64,000 nucleotides of DNA from Sternotherus odoratus (GCA_032164245.1 JAVMKO010000043.1:558001-622000); one strand, 5' to 3'. Counted from the first letter of the stretch, positions 48,501 through 59,960 are shown. A program made the numbers and translations. The notes: generated by a model not told the origin, from the sequence alone.

Positions 48501-51500
48501 AAGAGGCCACCCTGCGCTCCCAGGAAGAGATCCTCCGCCACGGGGAGCTGCTGAGACAGACGCTGCAGGACTCCTCCAGGGGTAACCCAGCCCCTGGGAG
48601 CCAGGACTCCTGGGTTCTCTCCTGGCTCCGGGAGGGGAGTGGGGTCTAGTGGTTAGAGCAGGGGCAGCTGGGAGCCAGGACGCCTGGGTTCTCTCCTGGC
48701 TCCGGGAGGGGAGCGAGGTCTAGTGGTTAGAGCAGGGGCAGCTGGGAGCCAAGACTCCTGGGTTCTCTCCTGGCTCTGGGAGGGGAGCAGGATCTAGTGG
48801 TCAGCGCTTGGGGGTGGGGACTGGGAACCCGGACTCCTGGGTTCTCTCCCTGGCTTTGGGAGGGGAGCGGGATCTAGTGGTTAGCGCTCGGGGGTGGGGA
48901 CTGGGAACCCGGACTCCTGGGTTCTCTCCCTGGCTTTGGGAGAGAAGTGGGGTCCAGTGGTTAGAGCTCAGGGCGTGGGGGCTGGGAGCCCGGACTCCTG
49001 GGTTCTCTGCTGGCTCGGGGAAGCACGGCTGCTGACAGCCCCTGGTTCCCCAGGGGTCCGGGAGGCTTTCCAGGACATGCAGGAGGTGGCCGGGCGGCAG
49101 GGCCTGGCCTTCGCCGAGATCGTGAACCGCCTCAGCTTCCTGCACCGCTTCCTGGTGGGGGAGTCGCAAGCCCTGGGCTCCTTCCTCTACCACCTGCTGA
49201 CCGGCAGCGCCGCCCTGGTGCTCACCTCCAGCCAGCGCACCGCCGGGGCCAGGTAGGGGCGGGACTTGTCCCCTCCGGGGGGTGCCGGCTGGCTCAGGGG
49301 GGCAGGGGATGGGGGGGCCTGTCCCCTCCGGGGGGTGCTGACGGGATCGGGGGGGCAGGGGATGGGGGGGCCTGTCCCCTCCGGGGGGTGCCGGCTGGCT
49401 CAGGGGGGCAGGGGATGGGGGGGCCTGTCCCCTCCGGGGGGTGCTGACTGGCTCGGGGGGGGCAGGGGATGGGGGCGGGGCCCGTCCCCTCCTTTTCCGT
49501 CCTGTGATCCTCTCTCTCCTCCGGAGGTTGACCCTGCTGGGCCTGGTCGGGGGCAACGCCTACCTGGAGCGGGTGGTCACCGGACTGGTCCTGGAGAATG
49601 CGGAGCCCGGCTCCGACCCAACGGTACCGGCCAGACGTGCCCCCCACCCGGCCTCCCCCCTGCTGGGTGACGACCCCCCCCCCCCAGTTCACCCATCACT
49701 GGGTCTCCAGCCAGGGCAGGGAGGTTTCTGCTCCTTGGAGATCTGCCATCCTAGCTCTGGTGGTGGGACGTGGGTGGGGCTTGGAGCCAGGACGCCTGGG
49801 TTCTCTCCTCGGCTCTGGGAGGGGAGTGGGGTCAGGCGGGGTGGATTGGGGTGGGGGCCAGGACACCTGGGTTCTCTCCCCGGCTCTGGGAGGGGAGTGG
49901 GGTCAGGCGGGGTGGATTGGGGTGGGGGCCAGGACACCTGGGTTCTCTCCCCAGCTCTGGGAGGGGAGTGGGGTCAGGTGGGGTGGATTGGGGTGGGGGC
50001 CAGGACACCTGGGTTCTCTCCTCGGCTCTGGGAGGGGAGTGCGGTCAGGAGGGGTGGATTGGGGTGGGGGCTGGGAGCCAGGACGCCTGGGTTCTCTCCT
50101 CGGCTCTGGGAGGGGAGTGGGGTCAGGCGGGGTGGATTGGGGTGGGGGCTGGGAGCCAGGACGCCTGGGTTCTCTCCTCGGCTCTGGGAGGGGAGTGGGG
50201 TCAGGCGGGGTGGATTGGGGTGGGGGCCAGGACGCCTGGGTTCACTCCCCGGCTCTGGGAGGGGAGTGGGGTGGGTGGATTAGCGCGGGGAGCCGGCGCG
50301 GTGGGACGGGGAACCCGGACGCCTGGGTTCTCTGGGCGGTGGTCCTCGCTCTGACGGGTCCCCCTCTGCCAGGAGGCCCTGGCGGGCTGGGTGGGGCTGT
50401 GCCGCCGGCTCTGTGCGGGCGCCGGGCTGGCCGTCCTGGCCTATTGCGGCCTCACCTACCGCGACGCGGCCCAGCAGGGCCGGGAGCTGCTGCGGGGGCT
50501 GCAGGAGACCCGGGCCCAGATGCAGCACATCCTGCAGGAGACCGGTATGGGGGTGGGGCTGGAGGGGGTGGGGAGTCTGCATGCAGTGGGTGGGGCTGGT
50601 GGAGGGAGGGGGGCTGAATGAGGGTTTGGGGATGACAATATGGGCAGGACACACCTGAATGGGTGTGGCTACAGCTCAGTGGGCGGGGATAAAGGGGCAA
50701 GTGGGTGGAGCATGGGGAAGAGGGTGGGGCCTCTATGGATAGGCGGGGCCATGAACTAACCCCTTCCCCTCCCTCATGCAGAGCGGCTCCTGGCCCAGCG
50801 GGGCCCAGACTCCAGCCAGGACAGGCCTGAGTTCGCCGACTCGGGCTTCCCGGAGCCCCTCTCCCAGTCGGAACGAGGAGCCCCCTGGGGTGAGTGATCC
50901 ACTGCGCTGGGGGGCCTACGCGGGTGGGGCTGGGAGCCAGGACTCCTGGGTTCTCTCCCAGCTTTGGGAGGGGAGTGGGAACTACTGGTTGGAGGGGGGG
51001 GGGGGGGGGCTGGGAGCCAGGACTCCTGGGTCCTCTCCCGGCTCTGGGAGGGGAGTGGCAGGTGGGTCCCCACAGTGCCCTGGGGTCCCCAGCCCCCCTA
51101 ACCCAAACCTCCCTCTTGCGCGGCCAGCGGAGGAGCTCAGCACCAGCAGCCCCAAGCGCCGGAGCCGCTCCCCGGCCCGCCAGCGCGCCCGGCCCCCGAG
51201 ACGACGGGACTCGGAGACACACAACGTTCCTGTGCCACTGGACGCGGTGAGTGTGACACCCCCTCGCCCCCCGAGGGGCCGGACCCAGCATCGGAACCCC
51301 CCACCCCCGAGTCCTGGCTATCACCACCAGACACCGCTCCCCTTCCAGAGCCAGGCAGAGAACCCGGGAGTCCGGGCTCCCAGCCCCCCCTTCTCTAACC
51401 ACCAGACCCCACCCCTCTCCTGGAGCCGGGCAGAGAACCCAGGAGTCCTGGCCCCCTTTCGACCAGCCTGACCGTGTCTCCTCCCCCAGCTGTGCCGCTA

Positions 51501-51654
51501 TGATCTCCGGCGCCGGCCGTCCCTGGGAGACCCCCCACAAACGCCAGCCGTGGTGAAGGGGCCCCTCAGCAGCGCCCGAAGGGGAAGACGTCCGTCGCCG
51601 GCAGCGGGTGCCACCCTGCTGAGCCCATCCCGGGATCAGACTCCTACTGTGTGA
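45540..51654 (+). CDS. Brambleberry/Kar5-like nuclear membrane fusion protein
   Basis: Nine exons (45540-45790, 47300-47473, 48424-48581, 49054-49252, 49527-49623, 50373-50544, 50782-50889, 51128-51246, 51490-51654) join in phase into 480 residues. The ATG at 45540 opens a signal peptide (MGLPPTLLLLLCLCPAP). A cysteine-rich luminal region follows with GACWAGALGRLDTGCQQL, AFAHCHLQ, RCEAG, ACTHSMD and FTHAHSMCYVL. Next is a coiled coil (VAERLEETNQLAEQAARAQE), then hydrophobic segments near LTLLGLVGG and CAGAGLAVLAYCGL, and a short basic, Arg/Ser-rich tail (SPKRRSRSPARQRARPPRRR). This layout and cysteine spacing match the Kar5/GEX1/Brambleberry family. Zebrafish Brambleberry is needed for fusion of chromosome-bearing nuclear envelopes after fertilisation, and yeast Kar5 acts in karyogamy. 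Function here is inferred from family membership. I assign no standard symbol. The 3' end meets GNL3L tail to tail. Confidence 0.82.
45795..47250 (+). repeat. SINE-tail minisatellite with 178-bp higher-order repeat, brambleberry-like intron 1
   Basis: About 30 units contain GGGAGCCAGGACACCTGGG or the ACTCC form, with TTCTGTCCCCCTGGGAGTGG changing to TTCTATCCCCCTGGGGGTGG after 46220. From about 46750 to 47230 a larger 178-base block containing GACTATAGAAGGGAAGTGGG repeats about 2.7 times almost without change. Confidence 0.95.
47990..48300 (+). repeat. ~55-60-bp tandem repeat of the GTCTGCAGAGAGCCTG element
   Basis: Five to six units contain GCAGAGGTGTGAACCGAGC and ACCTGGGTCTGCAGAGAGCC. It is a tandemised version of a sequence dispersed elsewhere in the window, in brambleberry-like intron 2. 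Confidence 0.9.
48590..49015 (+). repeat. SINE-tail minisatellite, brambleberry-like intron 3
   Basis: Six units of about 68-72 bases contain CCAGGACTCCTGGGTTCTCT or close variants. Confidence 0.9.
49260..49475 (+). repeat. ~58-bp minisatellite, brambleberry-like intron 4
   Basis: Four units contain TGTCCCCTCCGGGGGGTGC and GGGGGGCAGGGGATGGGGGG. Confidence 0.9.
49775..50335 (+). repeat. SINE-tail minisatellite, brambleberry-like intron 5
   Basis: Eight units of about 60-67 bases contain CCAGGACGCCTGGGTTCTCT or the ACACC form, and GGGTCAGGCGGGGTGGATTG. Confidence 0.9.
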
Positions 51655-51753
51655 CTGTCACCCCACGCGGGGGGCCAGGACGCCTGGGTTCTCTCCCCAG
51701 CCTGCACGGGGAGTGCGAGAGAGACACAGGCCGGGGGGGCTGCGTGTGATGTT

Positions 51754-51759
51754 TTTATT
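51754..51759 (-). terminator. Polyadenylation signal of GNL3L (AATAAA on minus strand)
   Basis: TTTATT on the plus strand reads AATAAA on the minus strand, about 130 bases past the GNL3L stop. Confidence 0.65.
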
Positions 51760-51786
51760 GGAGACGGGCCGCGGTATTTAGCGGGT

Positions 51787-51792
51787 AATAAA
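51787..51792 (+). terminator. Polyadenylation signal of the brambleberry-like gene (AATAAA)
   Basis: AATAAA lies about 133 bases after the TGA stop. It is beyond the opposing GNL3L signal, so the two transcripts should overlap at their 3' ends. Confidence 0.65.
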
Positions 51793-51890
51793 AGGAACCG
51801 GACGTTTGGGGAGCAGTGGCTCTGGTCTTGGCTCCGGGGCGGTGATCCCGAGGTAGCTGGGGTGCAGGTCTCTGGGCCGCGGCTGGCTTG

Positions 51891-54800
51891 CTAGTCCCCT
51901 GCCGCCCCAAAGTTCATAGCAGCCGTCAGCGTGGCGGAGAGTTTGCTGGCGATTTTCTCTGCAGGGTGGGGTGGAAATGAGCTGCCGTGAGAATCCCGCC
52001 CCTCGGGGAGACGCGCCTGCCCCAGCCAACAGAGCCCCACTGCCGGGGGAGCGGGGCCCCGCCGTGAAACCAACCCCCAAAGAACCTGCCCGGGGGGGAG
52101 GGGAAACTGAGGCACAAAGACGCGGCAGAGCTGGGAACCCAGGAGTCCTGATTGACAGTTCACTAGCCCTAGCTAAGGGACAACATGGCCTAGCGCACAG
52201 GACTCCTGGGTTCCCTCCCAGCTCTGGGAGGGGAGGGGGGGGGGTCTAGTAGGTTAGAATAGTGGGGCTGGGAGCCAGGACTCCTGGGTTCTCTCCCAGC
52301 CCGGCGAGGGGAGCGCAGGGGGGGGGTCTAGTGGGTAGGTTAGAACAGGGGGCTGGGAGCCCGGACTCCTGGGTTCTCTCCCAGCCCGGCGAGGGGAGCG
52401 CAGGGGGGGGTCTAGTGGGTAGGTTAGAACAGGGGGCTGGGAGCCCGGACTCCTGGGTTCTCTCCCCGGCTCTTCCTTGGACCTTGGCCAAGTTCCCTCT
52501 CCGTGCCTCAGTTTCTCCTCTCTCCTATCAGTTCCAGACTGAGCCCTTTGGGCAGGGACCGTCCCTTATGGCTCGGGCCGGGTGGCCGCCTTCCCCAGCT
52601 GCCCCGGCGCTGAATCCCCGAAGCCCCCCTCCACCCACCTGCTCTCTTCTGCTGCTTCTTCCGCCTCCTGCTCGCTGCCCGCAGCCCCTGGCCTTGGAGC
52701 AGCGGGTCTAGGGCTGCGATCTCCTCCAGGCGGGGGGCCCTGGGGGCGGGGGTCTCGGCGGCGGCAGCAGCTGCTTTGTTCTTCGCCTTCAGTTCCACCG
52801 TCAGGGGGCCGAGCTGCGGGGAGAAAGGAGAGTGAGGCCGGAGGGCCCCCCGAGGGACCAGGCCTGGGACCGGGCAGCGGCCGCCGCCTCCGATATCTCC
52901 GCGTTAGGACACACAAAACGCCGCGTCCGGCTCGGACGGTTGCACGGGGATCACGGCTTGCCTGAGTTGGCAGAGAGCCTGAGCTCATTCTGCAGAGGGG
53001 GTGGAGCTTATTATGCAAATCAGCTAAGAGGAGGACTCTCCTGTTGGCACCAAGAAGCTTCAGCCCCTCAGGAGGATAGTTTTGGGTGCCTCTGTGGGAA
53101 GGGCCTGTTCTGGAGGGGGTGGGGCTTAGGCGCCAGGCTTCTCTCCCCCCTTCCCCCCCCCCCCATACCTCCAGATCTCGGTCTTCCTCCATGGCTGTTT
53201 CTTCCTCTCCCGCCGTCTCCTCTTCCTCCATCTCTGCCCCCGCCCCGGGGGTGAGACCGGCGGGGGCCAGGCCGATGCCCGTGGGAACCGACGGGAGGTC
53301 TGGGCGGGGAACGGACACAGAGACGAAACCGCGAGTGAATGCAAGTGGTCCTGTCCCCCAAGGGCCACACACCACTGCTGGGAGCCCGGACTCCTGGGTT
53401 CTCTCCTGGCTGGGGGAGGGGAGCAGGGCCTGGTGGTTAAAGCAGGGGGAGCTGGGAGCCAGGACTCCTGGGTTCTCTCCTGGCTGGGGGAGGGGAGCGG
53501 GGTGTAGCAAGTTACCAGCCCTGTTCACTACTCACTGGCTAAAGCCTCCTGGTTGCCTTGCTCCAGCGCCTCGAAGTCGAAGGCTTTGCCCATCTCCGTG
53601 ACGATCTCGGCACTGATGTGGGTGGGCAGCGTGTGGGTCTCCGGGGGGTGCGTGAAATAACTGATCTTCCCGCTGGGAGGGGAAAGAAGGGGGGCTCTTA
53701 AGGTCCCATCCCCCCCCCCCCCCAGCCTCCTGTCCTGGTGTCCCTCCCGACAACCCCCCCTCCCCTTTTCCACCCATTCCCCACCCACCTCATCCAGTCG
53801 CTCAGCACAGCTTTAGCCGCCTTCTCGTGATCGGGCACGCCTCCTTTCCTCAGTTTCCCCTTTCTCCGGGCGAGGTGCGCTAGGAACTCCGTGACGTCCC
53901 GGTACGCCGGCACACCGTAGTGTTGCATGATCTGGGGGGGAGCAGCCAGACGCGCCCATCAAACCGCTCCCCGTCCCCCTCAACCCTCCCTCTTCGGTCC
54001 CCTCTCCCTCTCCGCCTTCCCTACGGGGCGGCTCCCGCCCGGCCATCGCTGGGGCCTTCTGCATTCACAGCCTTCAAGGCGGCTGCGGGATTGGAGACGC
54101 CTCCGAGAAGAGCCACAACAAACACTCGAGACCCTCCGGGAGCTTGGTCTGTTGTGAAGGGGTGACCTGGCCCACCTGTGGGTACCCGCGTGGGGCACGG
54201 ACGCTAATAACCAGCTCTTCAGTCGGGTCTAGCACGACCCAGGGGCTGAACCTGGACAAATTCAGACCGGAAATGAGGCCTCAGCTGTTACCGGTGAAGG
54301 GAAGGGGCAACGTTCCAAGAGCGCGGTGGCTCCTTCATGTCTGGCCATTTCTCAGTCAAGCGGAGAGGTTCCCCGGAAAGCTCCGCTCCGGGAAGGAGCT
54401 CGGGGGGGGTTCTCCGGCCTGGGTTGATGTGGGGGCAGCGTGAGGTCTTTTCAGAATGAGCCCTCCTCCCCGGAGTCATTCATCATTCAGCGGGCGAGTA
54501 CAGCCTTGCAGCATGAAGCCGAGCCGGTGCAAAAGGGAAACCTCAGACTGAGTTTGACAGACTGGATGAAATCCACGAGCCCCCGACACCCTCATCTCCT
54601 CTAATCGACGGTCCTAGTCCGCAAATGGCAGCGGGCGTCTAGCCTGAGGTGTCCCCTCCAGGGGAAGAAAGTCTCCGTTTCCTTCCTGGGGAACGGAAGG
54701 AGGGAGCTGGGGTCTGAGTCTAAAGCATCTGGGTTGGAACCAGACATGGGAAGAACTGGCTGGAATCTAAACACAAGAACGGAAGAGCTGGAGTTGATAA

Positions 54801-57800
54801 TGGAGGAGCCAACAACCAAGGGAAGAGCTGCTGTTGACCAATGGACGACCCAACGGATGATCTTCCATTGACCAACGCAAAACCCAATGACCAATGGAAA
54901 AGCCAACAACCTAACCCTCACCTCTTGGGAAGCTGACCCCAGGAGGAGGGGGTGAGAACAGCCCCATGGTGACAACAGGGAGACAGAGAGGCAGGGCCAA
55001 GCAGGGTTCTCACCTCTGGGGCCTCTCCCACTGACCTAAGGACTCTCCACCTGCTCCAGATGAATAATCAATTTTCCCTGGTCTCCAAAGACCGGCGCTG
55101 CTGCTTCTCTTGCTCCTGAAGGAGGCGGAGGGGGGGGCTAGGAGGCGGAGGGGGGGCTGGGAGGCCCGTTGTCTGCTCTGGCAGGGGGGTCGGGAACGCC
55201 GAATGGGTCCTCCAAGGCCACTCGAGGCGGGGGCTGCATTGGCCGGCGCTCCTCTGCGGATCGGACGTTTCTTGGGGCCCGTCTCCTGGAGGACGGCGCT
55301 GGCCCCGCAGGTTGTAGGATCACCCCACTGAGCGTGCCCCCCCCCGTCCCCCTAGCAACCGCCCCCCTCCCCTACCTGCTCCTTGGAGCACCGTCTCAAG
55401 ATGGCGGCGACGGGCGTCACGGGGTCGGCCACCTGCTCCACCTTGAGGCAGCTGCGGAGAACCAGGCCGGTGTCGGTGGCCGCGGTTGCCATGACGAGAC
55501 CGGGGCAGTCCAGGAGCGTGACGTGCCGGTCCAGCTGCACCTGCTGCAGGCACCTGGGGCGGGGGCACAAGGGGGCATCAGTGGGGCAGCCGCGGGGGGG
55601 CCCAGACCCCCACCCCCGGGCAGGAGGGCTCACTTGGTCACGCCGGGCACGGCGCCCACCACGCACGCCCGGCTCCGCTTCAGGCTGTTAATCAGGCTGC
55701 TCTTGCCAACGTTGGGGAAGCCTGGAACAAGAGCAACGGGATGGGAGTGAGAACCCAGGCGTCCGGGCTCCCAGCCCCCGCCCTGCTCTACCCACCCAAC
55801 CCCACTCCGCTCCCAGAGCTGGGCAGAGAACCCAGGCGTCCGGGCCCCCCTGCTCTAAGCACCAGACCCCACGCCCGTCCTAGAGCCAGGAGAGAACCCA
55901 GGCGTCCGGGCCCCCAGCGTCTCTCACCTACAACCCCCACGCTGATGGCCGTCTTGAGGTCCTGGCTGCGACTGTAGTTGGCCAGCAGCTTCAGCAGGCA
56001 GTCGGCCCCCACGCACGCCCCGCTGGCCAGCAGCTCGCTGGAGGCCTTGGCCACGGGCATCTTGCTCTGTTGCTGGGGGGCAAAGAGCAGGGGCTGGGTC
56101 AGGACAGGGGGCTCTCAGCCGCACGGAGCCAGAGAGAGAACCCAGGCGTCCTGGCTCCCAGCTCCCCACCCCCGCTCTAACCACTAGCCCCCACTCCTCT
56201 CCTGGAGCCAGGGGAGAACCCCGGAGTCCTGGCTCCCAGCTCCCCACCCCCGCTCTAACCACTAGCCCCCGCTCCTCCCATGGAGCCCGGGGAGAACCCA
56301 GGCGTCCTGGCTCCCAGCTCCCCACCCCCGCTCTAACCACTAGCCCCCGCTCCTCTCCTGGAGCCCGGGGAGAACCCAGGCGTCCTGGCTCCCAGCTCCC
56401 CACCCCCGCTCTAACCACTAGCCCCCGCTCCTCTCCTGGAGCCAGGGGAGAACCCAGGAGTCCTGGCTCCCAGCCTCCCACCCCCGCTCTAACCACTAGC
56501 CCCCGCTCCTCTCCTGGAGCCCGGGGAGAACCCAGGCGTCCTGGCTCCCAGCTCCCCACCCCCGCTCTAACCACTAGCCCCCGCTCCTCTCCTGGAGCCA
56601 GGGGAGAACCCAGGAGTCCTGGCTCCCAGCCTCCCACCCCCGCTCTAACCACTAGCCCCCGCTCATCTCCTGGAGCCAGGGGGAGAACCCCGGAGTCCTG
56701 GCTCCCAGCTCCCCACCCCCGCTCTAACCACTAGCCCCCCGCTCCTCTCCTGGAGCCAGGGGAGAACCCAGGAGTCCTGGCTCCCAGCCTCCCACCCCCG
56801 CTCTAACCACTAGCCCCCGCTCATCTCCTGGAGCCAGGGGGAGAACCCCGGAGTCCTGGCTCCCAGCTCCCCACCCCCGCTCTAACCACTAGCCCCCGCT
56901 CCTCTCCTGGAGCCAGGGGAGAACCCAGGCGTCCTGGCTCCCACAAGCTGAGAGCAGGGAAAGGTCCCAGCCCCCCCCCCCCCCCCACTGCCCCGGGGGG
57001 CTCGGTCCCAGCCCTCCCACTGCCCCGGGGGGCTCGGCCCCAGGCCCCCTCACCAGGTGGCGGTTCTGCTGCTGGGTAGAGGCTTTGAAGGCCACGGTGG
57101 GGAGTTCGTTCCGCAGGTACTTCAGCCACCCGGCCACCACCTCCTTGGACACCAGGTCTGGGGGGGGAGGGAGCACGAAGGGTTAACCCGGCGGTTCCTG
57201 CTTCCCCCTCTCCCTTAGGAGTCCCAGCTCCCAACCCTAGGGAGGGAAACTGAGGCACACGAGGACTTGCCCAAGAGAAGGCAGAGCCGGGGAGAGGCGC
57301 GTCGGGTCCCCCCCGCCACACACCCACCGATTTTATTCAACACCAGCACTAGTTTCTTGCTGCCCCCGGCCTGCAGAACGGCCTCCTCCACCTGGGGGCA
57401 GCGACAGCCCTGGGGGTCCCGGGCGTCCAGCACCTCCAAGACCACGTCAGCCGCCTGGATCACCTGTGGGGAGCAGGGGAGGGGGTGAGTGGGCAGAGCC
57501 CGCCGCGGCCCAGCCCCACGGAGCACCAGGGAAAGGGGGGGAATCGGGGTCACACCCACCTTCCTGAACTCCCGGAAGTAGGCCCGGCGGGACCCCTCCT
57601 TCTCCAGCCGCGGGTGCCCCTGCAGCTGCTGCAGCCCGGCCTCCTGCGGAGAGAGGGGACAGAACAGTGGGGGGGGGGAGGAGAGAGAACCCAGGAGTCC
57701 GGGCTACCAGACCCCACTCCCCTCCCAGAACTGGGAATGAACCGAGGCGTCCAGCGGGGTGGGTGTGTGGGTCAGTGTGTTTGGGTGTGGGTGGGGGGGG

Positions 57801-59227
57801 TGGGGGGTGGGGGGGGTGTTACCTTCTGCTCGAAATCCCGCTGCTTGCGGAGGGCGTCCTGCTGCAGGGTCTCCAGGCTGCGGCGCTGGCTGGTCTCCAT
57901 GAGCCGGGCCTCGGCCTGACGCGCCCTCAGCTCCGCCACCTGGAGAGAGAGGCCGGCTTCAGAACCCCGGCGTCCGGGCTCTCAGCCTCCCCCGCCCCGC
58001 TCTAACCCAATAGTCCCCCTCCCCCTCCCAGAACCGGGGAGAGAACCCCGGCATCTGGGCTCTCAGCCTCCCCCCGCCCCGCTCTAACCCAATAGTCCCC
58101 CTCCCCCTCCCAGAACCGGGGAGAGAACCCCGGCATCTGGGCTCTCAGCCTCCCCCCGCCCCGCTCTAACCCAATAGTCCCCCTCCCCCTCCCAGAACCG
58201 GGGAGAGAACCCCGGCATCCGGGCTCTCAGCCTCCCCCGCCCCGCTCTAACCCAATAGTCCCCATCCCCCTCTCAGACCCGGGGAGAGAACCCTGGTGTC
58301 CGGGCTCTCAGACTCCTAACCCAATAGTCCCCATCCCCCTCCGGGAGCTGGGGAGAGACCCTGGTGTCCAGGCTCCCCCCATCCTACCCTTTTCTGCTTT
58401 AATTCAGCTTCCTTCTTTGCATATTGCTTGAATCTTAACAGCTGAGGCACTCCTGGGTCCTTTTTCCCATGAGCCTTTCCTTCCTTCCTCTGCGTAAGAA
58501 GGAGATTCTGTTAATAACCTCACAGCTGCTTACTCCCCAAGTCCTCTTCCCCAGGGAGAGAACCCAGGAGTCCTGGCTCCAAGCCCCACCCGCTCTAACC
58601 ACCAGACCCCACTGCCCTCCCAGAGCAGGGGAGAGAACCCAGGAGTCCTGGCTCCGAGCCCCCCCTGCTCTAACCACCAGATCCCACTGCCCTCCCAGAG
58701 TGGGGGAGAGAACCCAGGAGTCCTGGCTCCCAGCCCCACCCGCTCTAACCACCAGACCCCACTGCTCTCCCAGAGCAGGGGAGAGAACCCAGGAGTCCTG
58801 GCTCCGAGCCCCCCCTGCTCTAACCACCAGATCCCACTGCCCTCCCAGAGCGGGGGAGAGAACCCAGGAGTCCTGGCTCCAAGCCCCACCCGCTCTAACC
58901 ACCAGACCCCACTGCCCTCCCAGAGCGGGGGAGAGAACCCAGGAGTCCTGGCTCCGAGCCCCCCCTGCTCTAACCACCAGATCCCACTGCCCTCCCAGAG
59001 CGGGGGAGAGAACCCAGGAGTCCTGGCTCCCAGACCTCAGTGCGCACCCCGCTCCTGGAGCCGGAGAGGGAATCCAGGCATCCTGGGGCTCACCTTGCGT
59101 GTGTGTTTCTTAGCACTTGTTGTGTGTTCTGTGGAAAAGGGGACAGAGTTAAGGGGAGTGTCAGAATTGGGGGGCCAGGGCTGGTCCGGGGGGACCCCGG
59201 CGACAGGGACTTACTGGGCCGGGTCAT
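51891..59227 (-). CDS. GNL3L: Guanine nucleotide-binding protein-like 3-like (nucleolar GTPase)
   Basis: Fifteen coding exons run right to left: 59227-59215, 59128-59094, 58489-58388, 57939-57823, 57643-57560, 57463-57328, 57157-57054, 56072-55928, 55721-55634, 55553-55376, 53931-53789, 53672-53536, 53299-53169, 52813-52639 and 51958-51891. They give 551 aa in phase; human GNL3L is 582. The protein starts [18 protein letters not shown], a basic nucleolar-type N terminus, followed by [11 protein letters not shown]. The GTPase is circularly permuted: [18 protein letters not shown], then G4 (LVLNKIDLV), G1 (GFPNVGKSS), G2 (VPGVTK) and G3 (LLDCPG). A coiled coil precedes it and [19 protein letters not shown] follows. 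The C terminus [15 protein letters not shown] resembles GNL3L, not GNL3. The family acts in the nucleolus in ribosome biogenesis. The first ATG is in the second transcribed exon; the 59697 in-frame codon is GTG. GNL3 is the alternative, but synteny and the C terminus favour GNL3L. Confidence 0.94.
52200..52480 (+). repeat. SINE-tail minisatellite, GNL3L last intron
   Basis: Four units contain CCGGACTCCTGGGTTCTCTC or close variants. Just before them, at about 52095-52170, GGGGAAACTGAGGCACAAAG and GGGAACCCAGGAGTCCTG sit in SINE order. Confidence 0.88.
54240..54450 (+). mobile_element. Degraded LINE 3' end (CR1-like), in GNL3L intron
   Basis: GGACAAATTCAGACCGGAAAT and a TTCTCCGGCCTGGGTTG-like end align in order with 36060-36240. 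The host intron (53932-55375) also has a run of short GACCAATGG repeats at 54830-54900 and nothing coding. Confidence 0.45.
56100..56945 (-). repeat. SINE-tail minisatellite, GNL3L intron
   Basis: About 13 units of roughly 62 bases contain GAGAACCCAGGCGTCCTGGC or the GGAG form and CTCTAACCACTAGCCCCCGC. It includes a partly regular alternation of two unit types, so it may have grown by multi-unit steps. Confidence 0.93.
57955..58385 (-). repeat. SINE-tail minisatellite, diverged type, GNL3L intron
   Basis: Five to six units contain GAGAGAACCCCGGCATCTGG and CTCTAACCCAATAGTCCCCC. Confidence 0.88.
58550..59085 (-). repeat. SINE-tail minisatellite, GNL3L intron
   Basis: Seven units plus a partial one contain GAGAACCCAGGAGTCCTGGC and CTCTAACCACCAGACCCCAC. 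Confidence 0.92.
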
Positions 59228-59319
59228 GGCTCCGAAGCGGGTCGCAGGGTCGTCTCCAATGAGCAGCACCTGGGAAAAAATTACTGTTAGACACGGGGCT
59301 GGAAACCTGCTCAGAGAGG

Positions 59320-59515
59320 GGAGTGGGGTCCAGTGGTTAGAGCAGGGGGGGGTTGGGAGCCAGGACTCCTGGGTTCTCTCCTGGCTCTGGGAGGGGAGTG
59401 GGGTCCAGTGGTTAGAGCAGGGGGGGGGTTGGGAGCCAGGACTCCTGGGTTCTCTCCTGGCTCTGGGAGGGGAGTGGGGTCTAGTGGTTAGAGCGCCGGG
59501 GGACTGGGAGCCTCT
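59320..59515 (+). repeat. SINE-tail minisatellite, GNL3L first intron
   Basis: Two full units and a partial one contain CCAGGACTCCTGGGTTCTCT and AGTGGTTAGAGCAGGGGGG. A short C-rich repeat follows at 59570-59660. Confidence 0.88.
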
Positions 59516-59674
59516 CCCCATAGATCCAGCCTCCCCTCCGATCCCGCTCCCCATGCCTGGCCCTCTGCACCCCCACCCAATAGATCCATCCCCTCCCCCT
59601 GCCTGCACCCCCCGATCCAGCCCCTCCCCCTGCCTGCACCCCCCGATCCAGCCTCCCCCCCCCCCCCCCGTACC

Positions 59675-59960
59675 CTCTCGGGCTGTCGCGGTTTCACTTC
59701 CAGGCCACCAGCTGGAACCCACGTGGCGCGCTCACGACACGGGGGCGCTTCCTATTTTCCCCTCGAGTGCGCGCGCGGTGGGCGGGGCCTCGTGCACGCG
59801 CGTCCCCGAGGCGCGAGCTTCCCCCCCCCCCCGCCCGTCCCGGAACTTGGCAACACGTGGCTGCGATTTGCGACTGCGACGCTAGGGGGCGCCCGGCGCT
59901 TTGCAGCCCGGGCGGAGGGGGGAGCTCAGGGGTCTGAGCCTTGGCCTGCTACCCCCAGGG
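59675..59960. promoter_or_regulatory. CpG-rich region at the GNL3L 5' end, likely shared with divergent FGD1
   Basis: GNL3L's untranslated first exon ends at a donor at 59673, and FGD1 exon 1 lies about 2.9 kb to the right on the other strand. The region is dense in CpG and has GC boxes (GTGGGCGGGGCC). A CTCF-like GCGACGCTAGGGGGCGCC lies at about 59875-59892, also present in copy 1 at about 125-142. No TATA box is seen, as expected for a housekeeping promoter. Confidence 0.6.

Noticed and set aside
59488..59697. Start of GNL3L at 59697 (KPRQPER peptide)
   Set aside because: The initial codon is GTG, not ATG. The next exon's ATG at 59227 gives a family-like N terminus and a total divisible by three.
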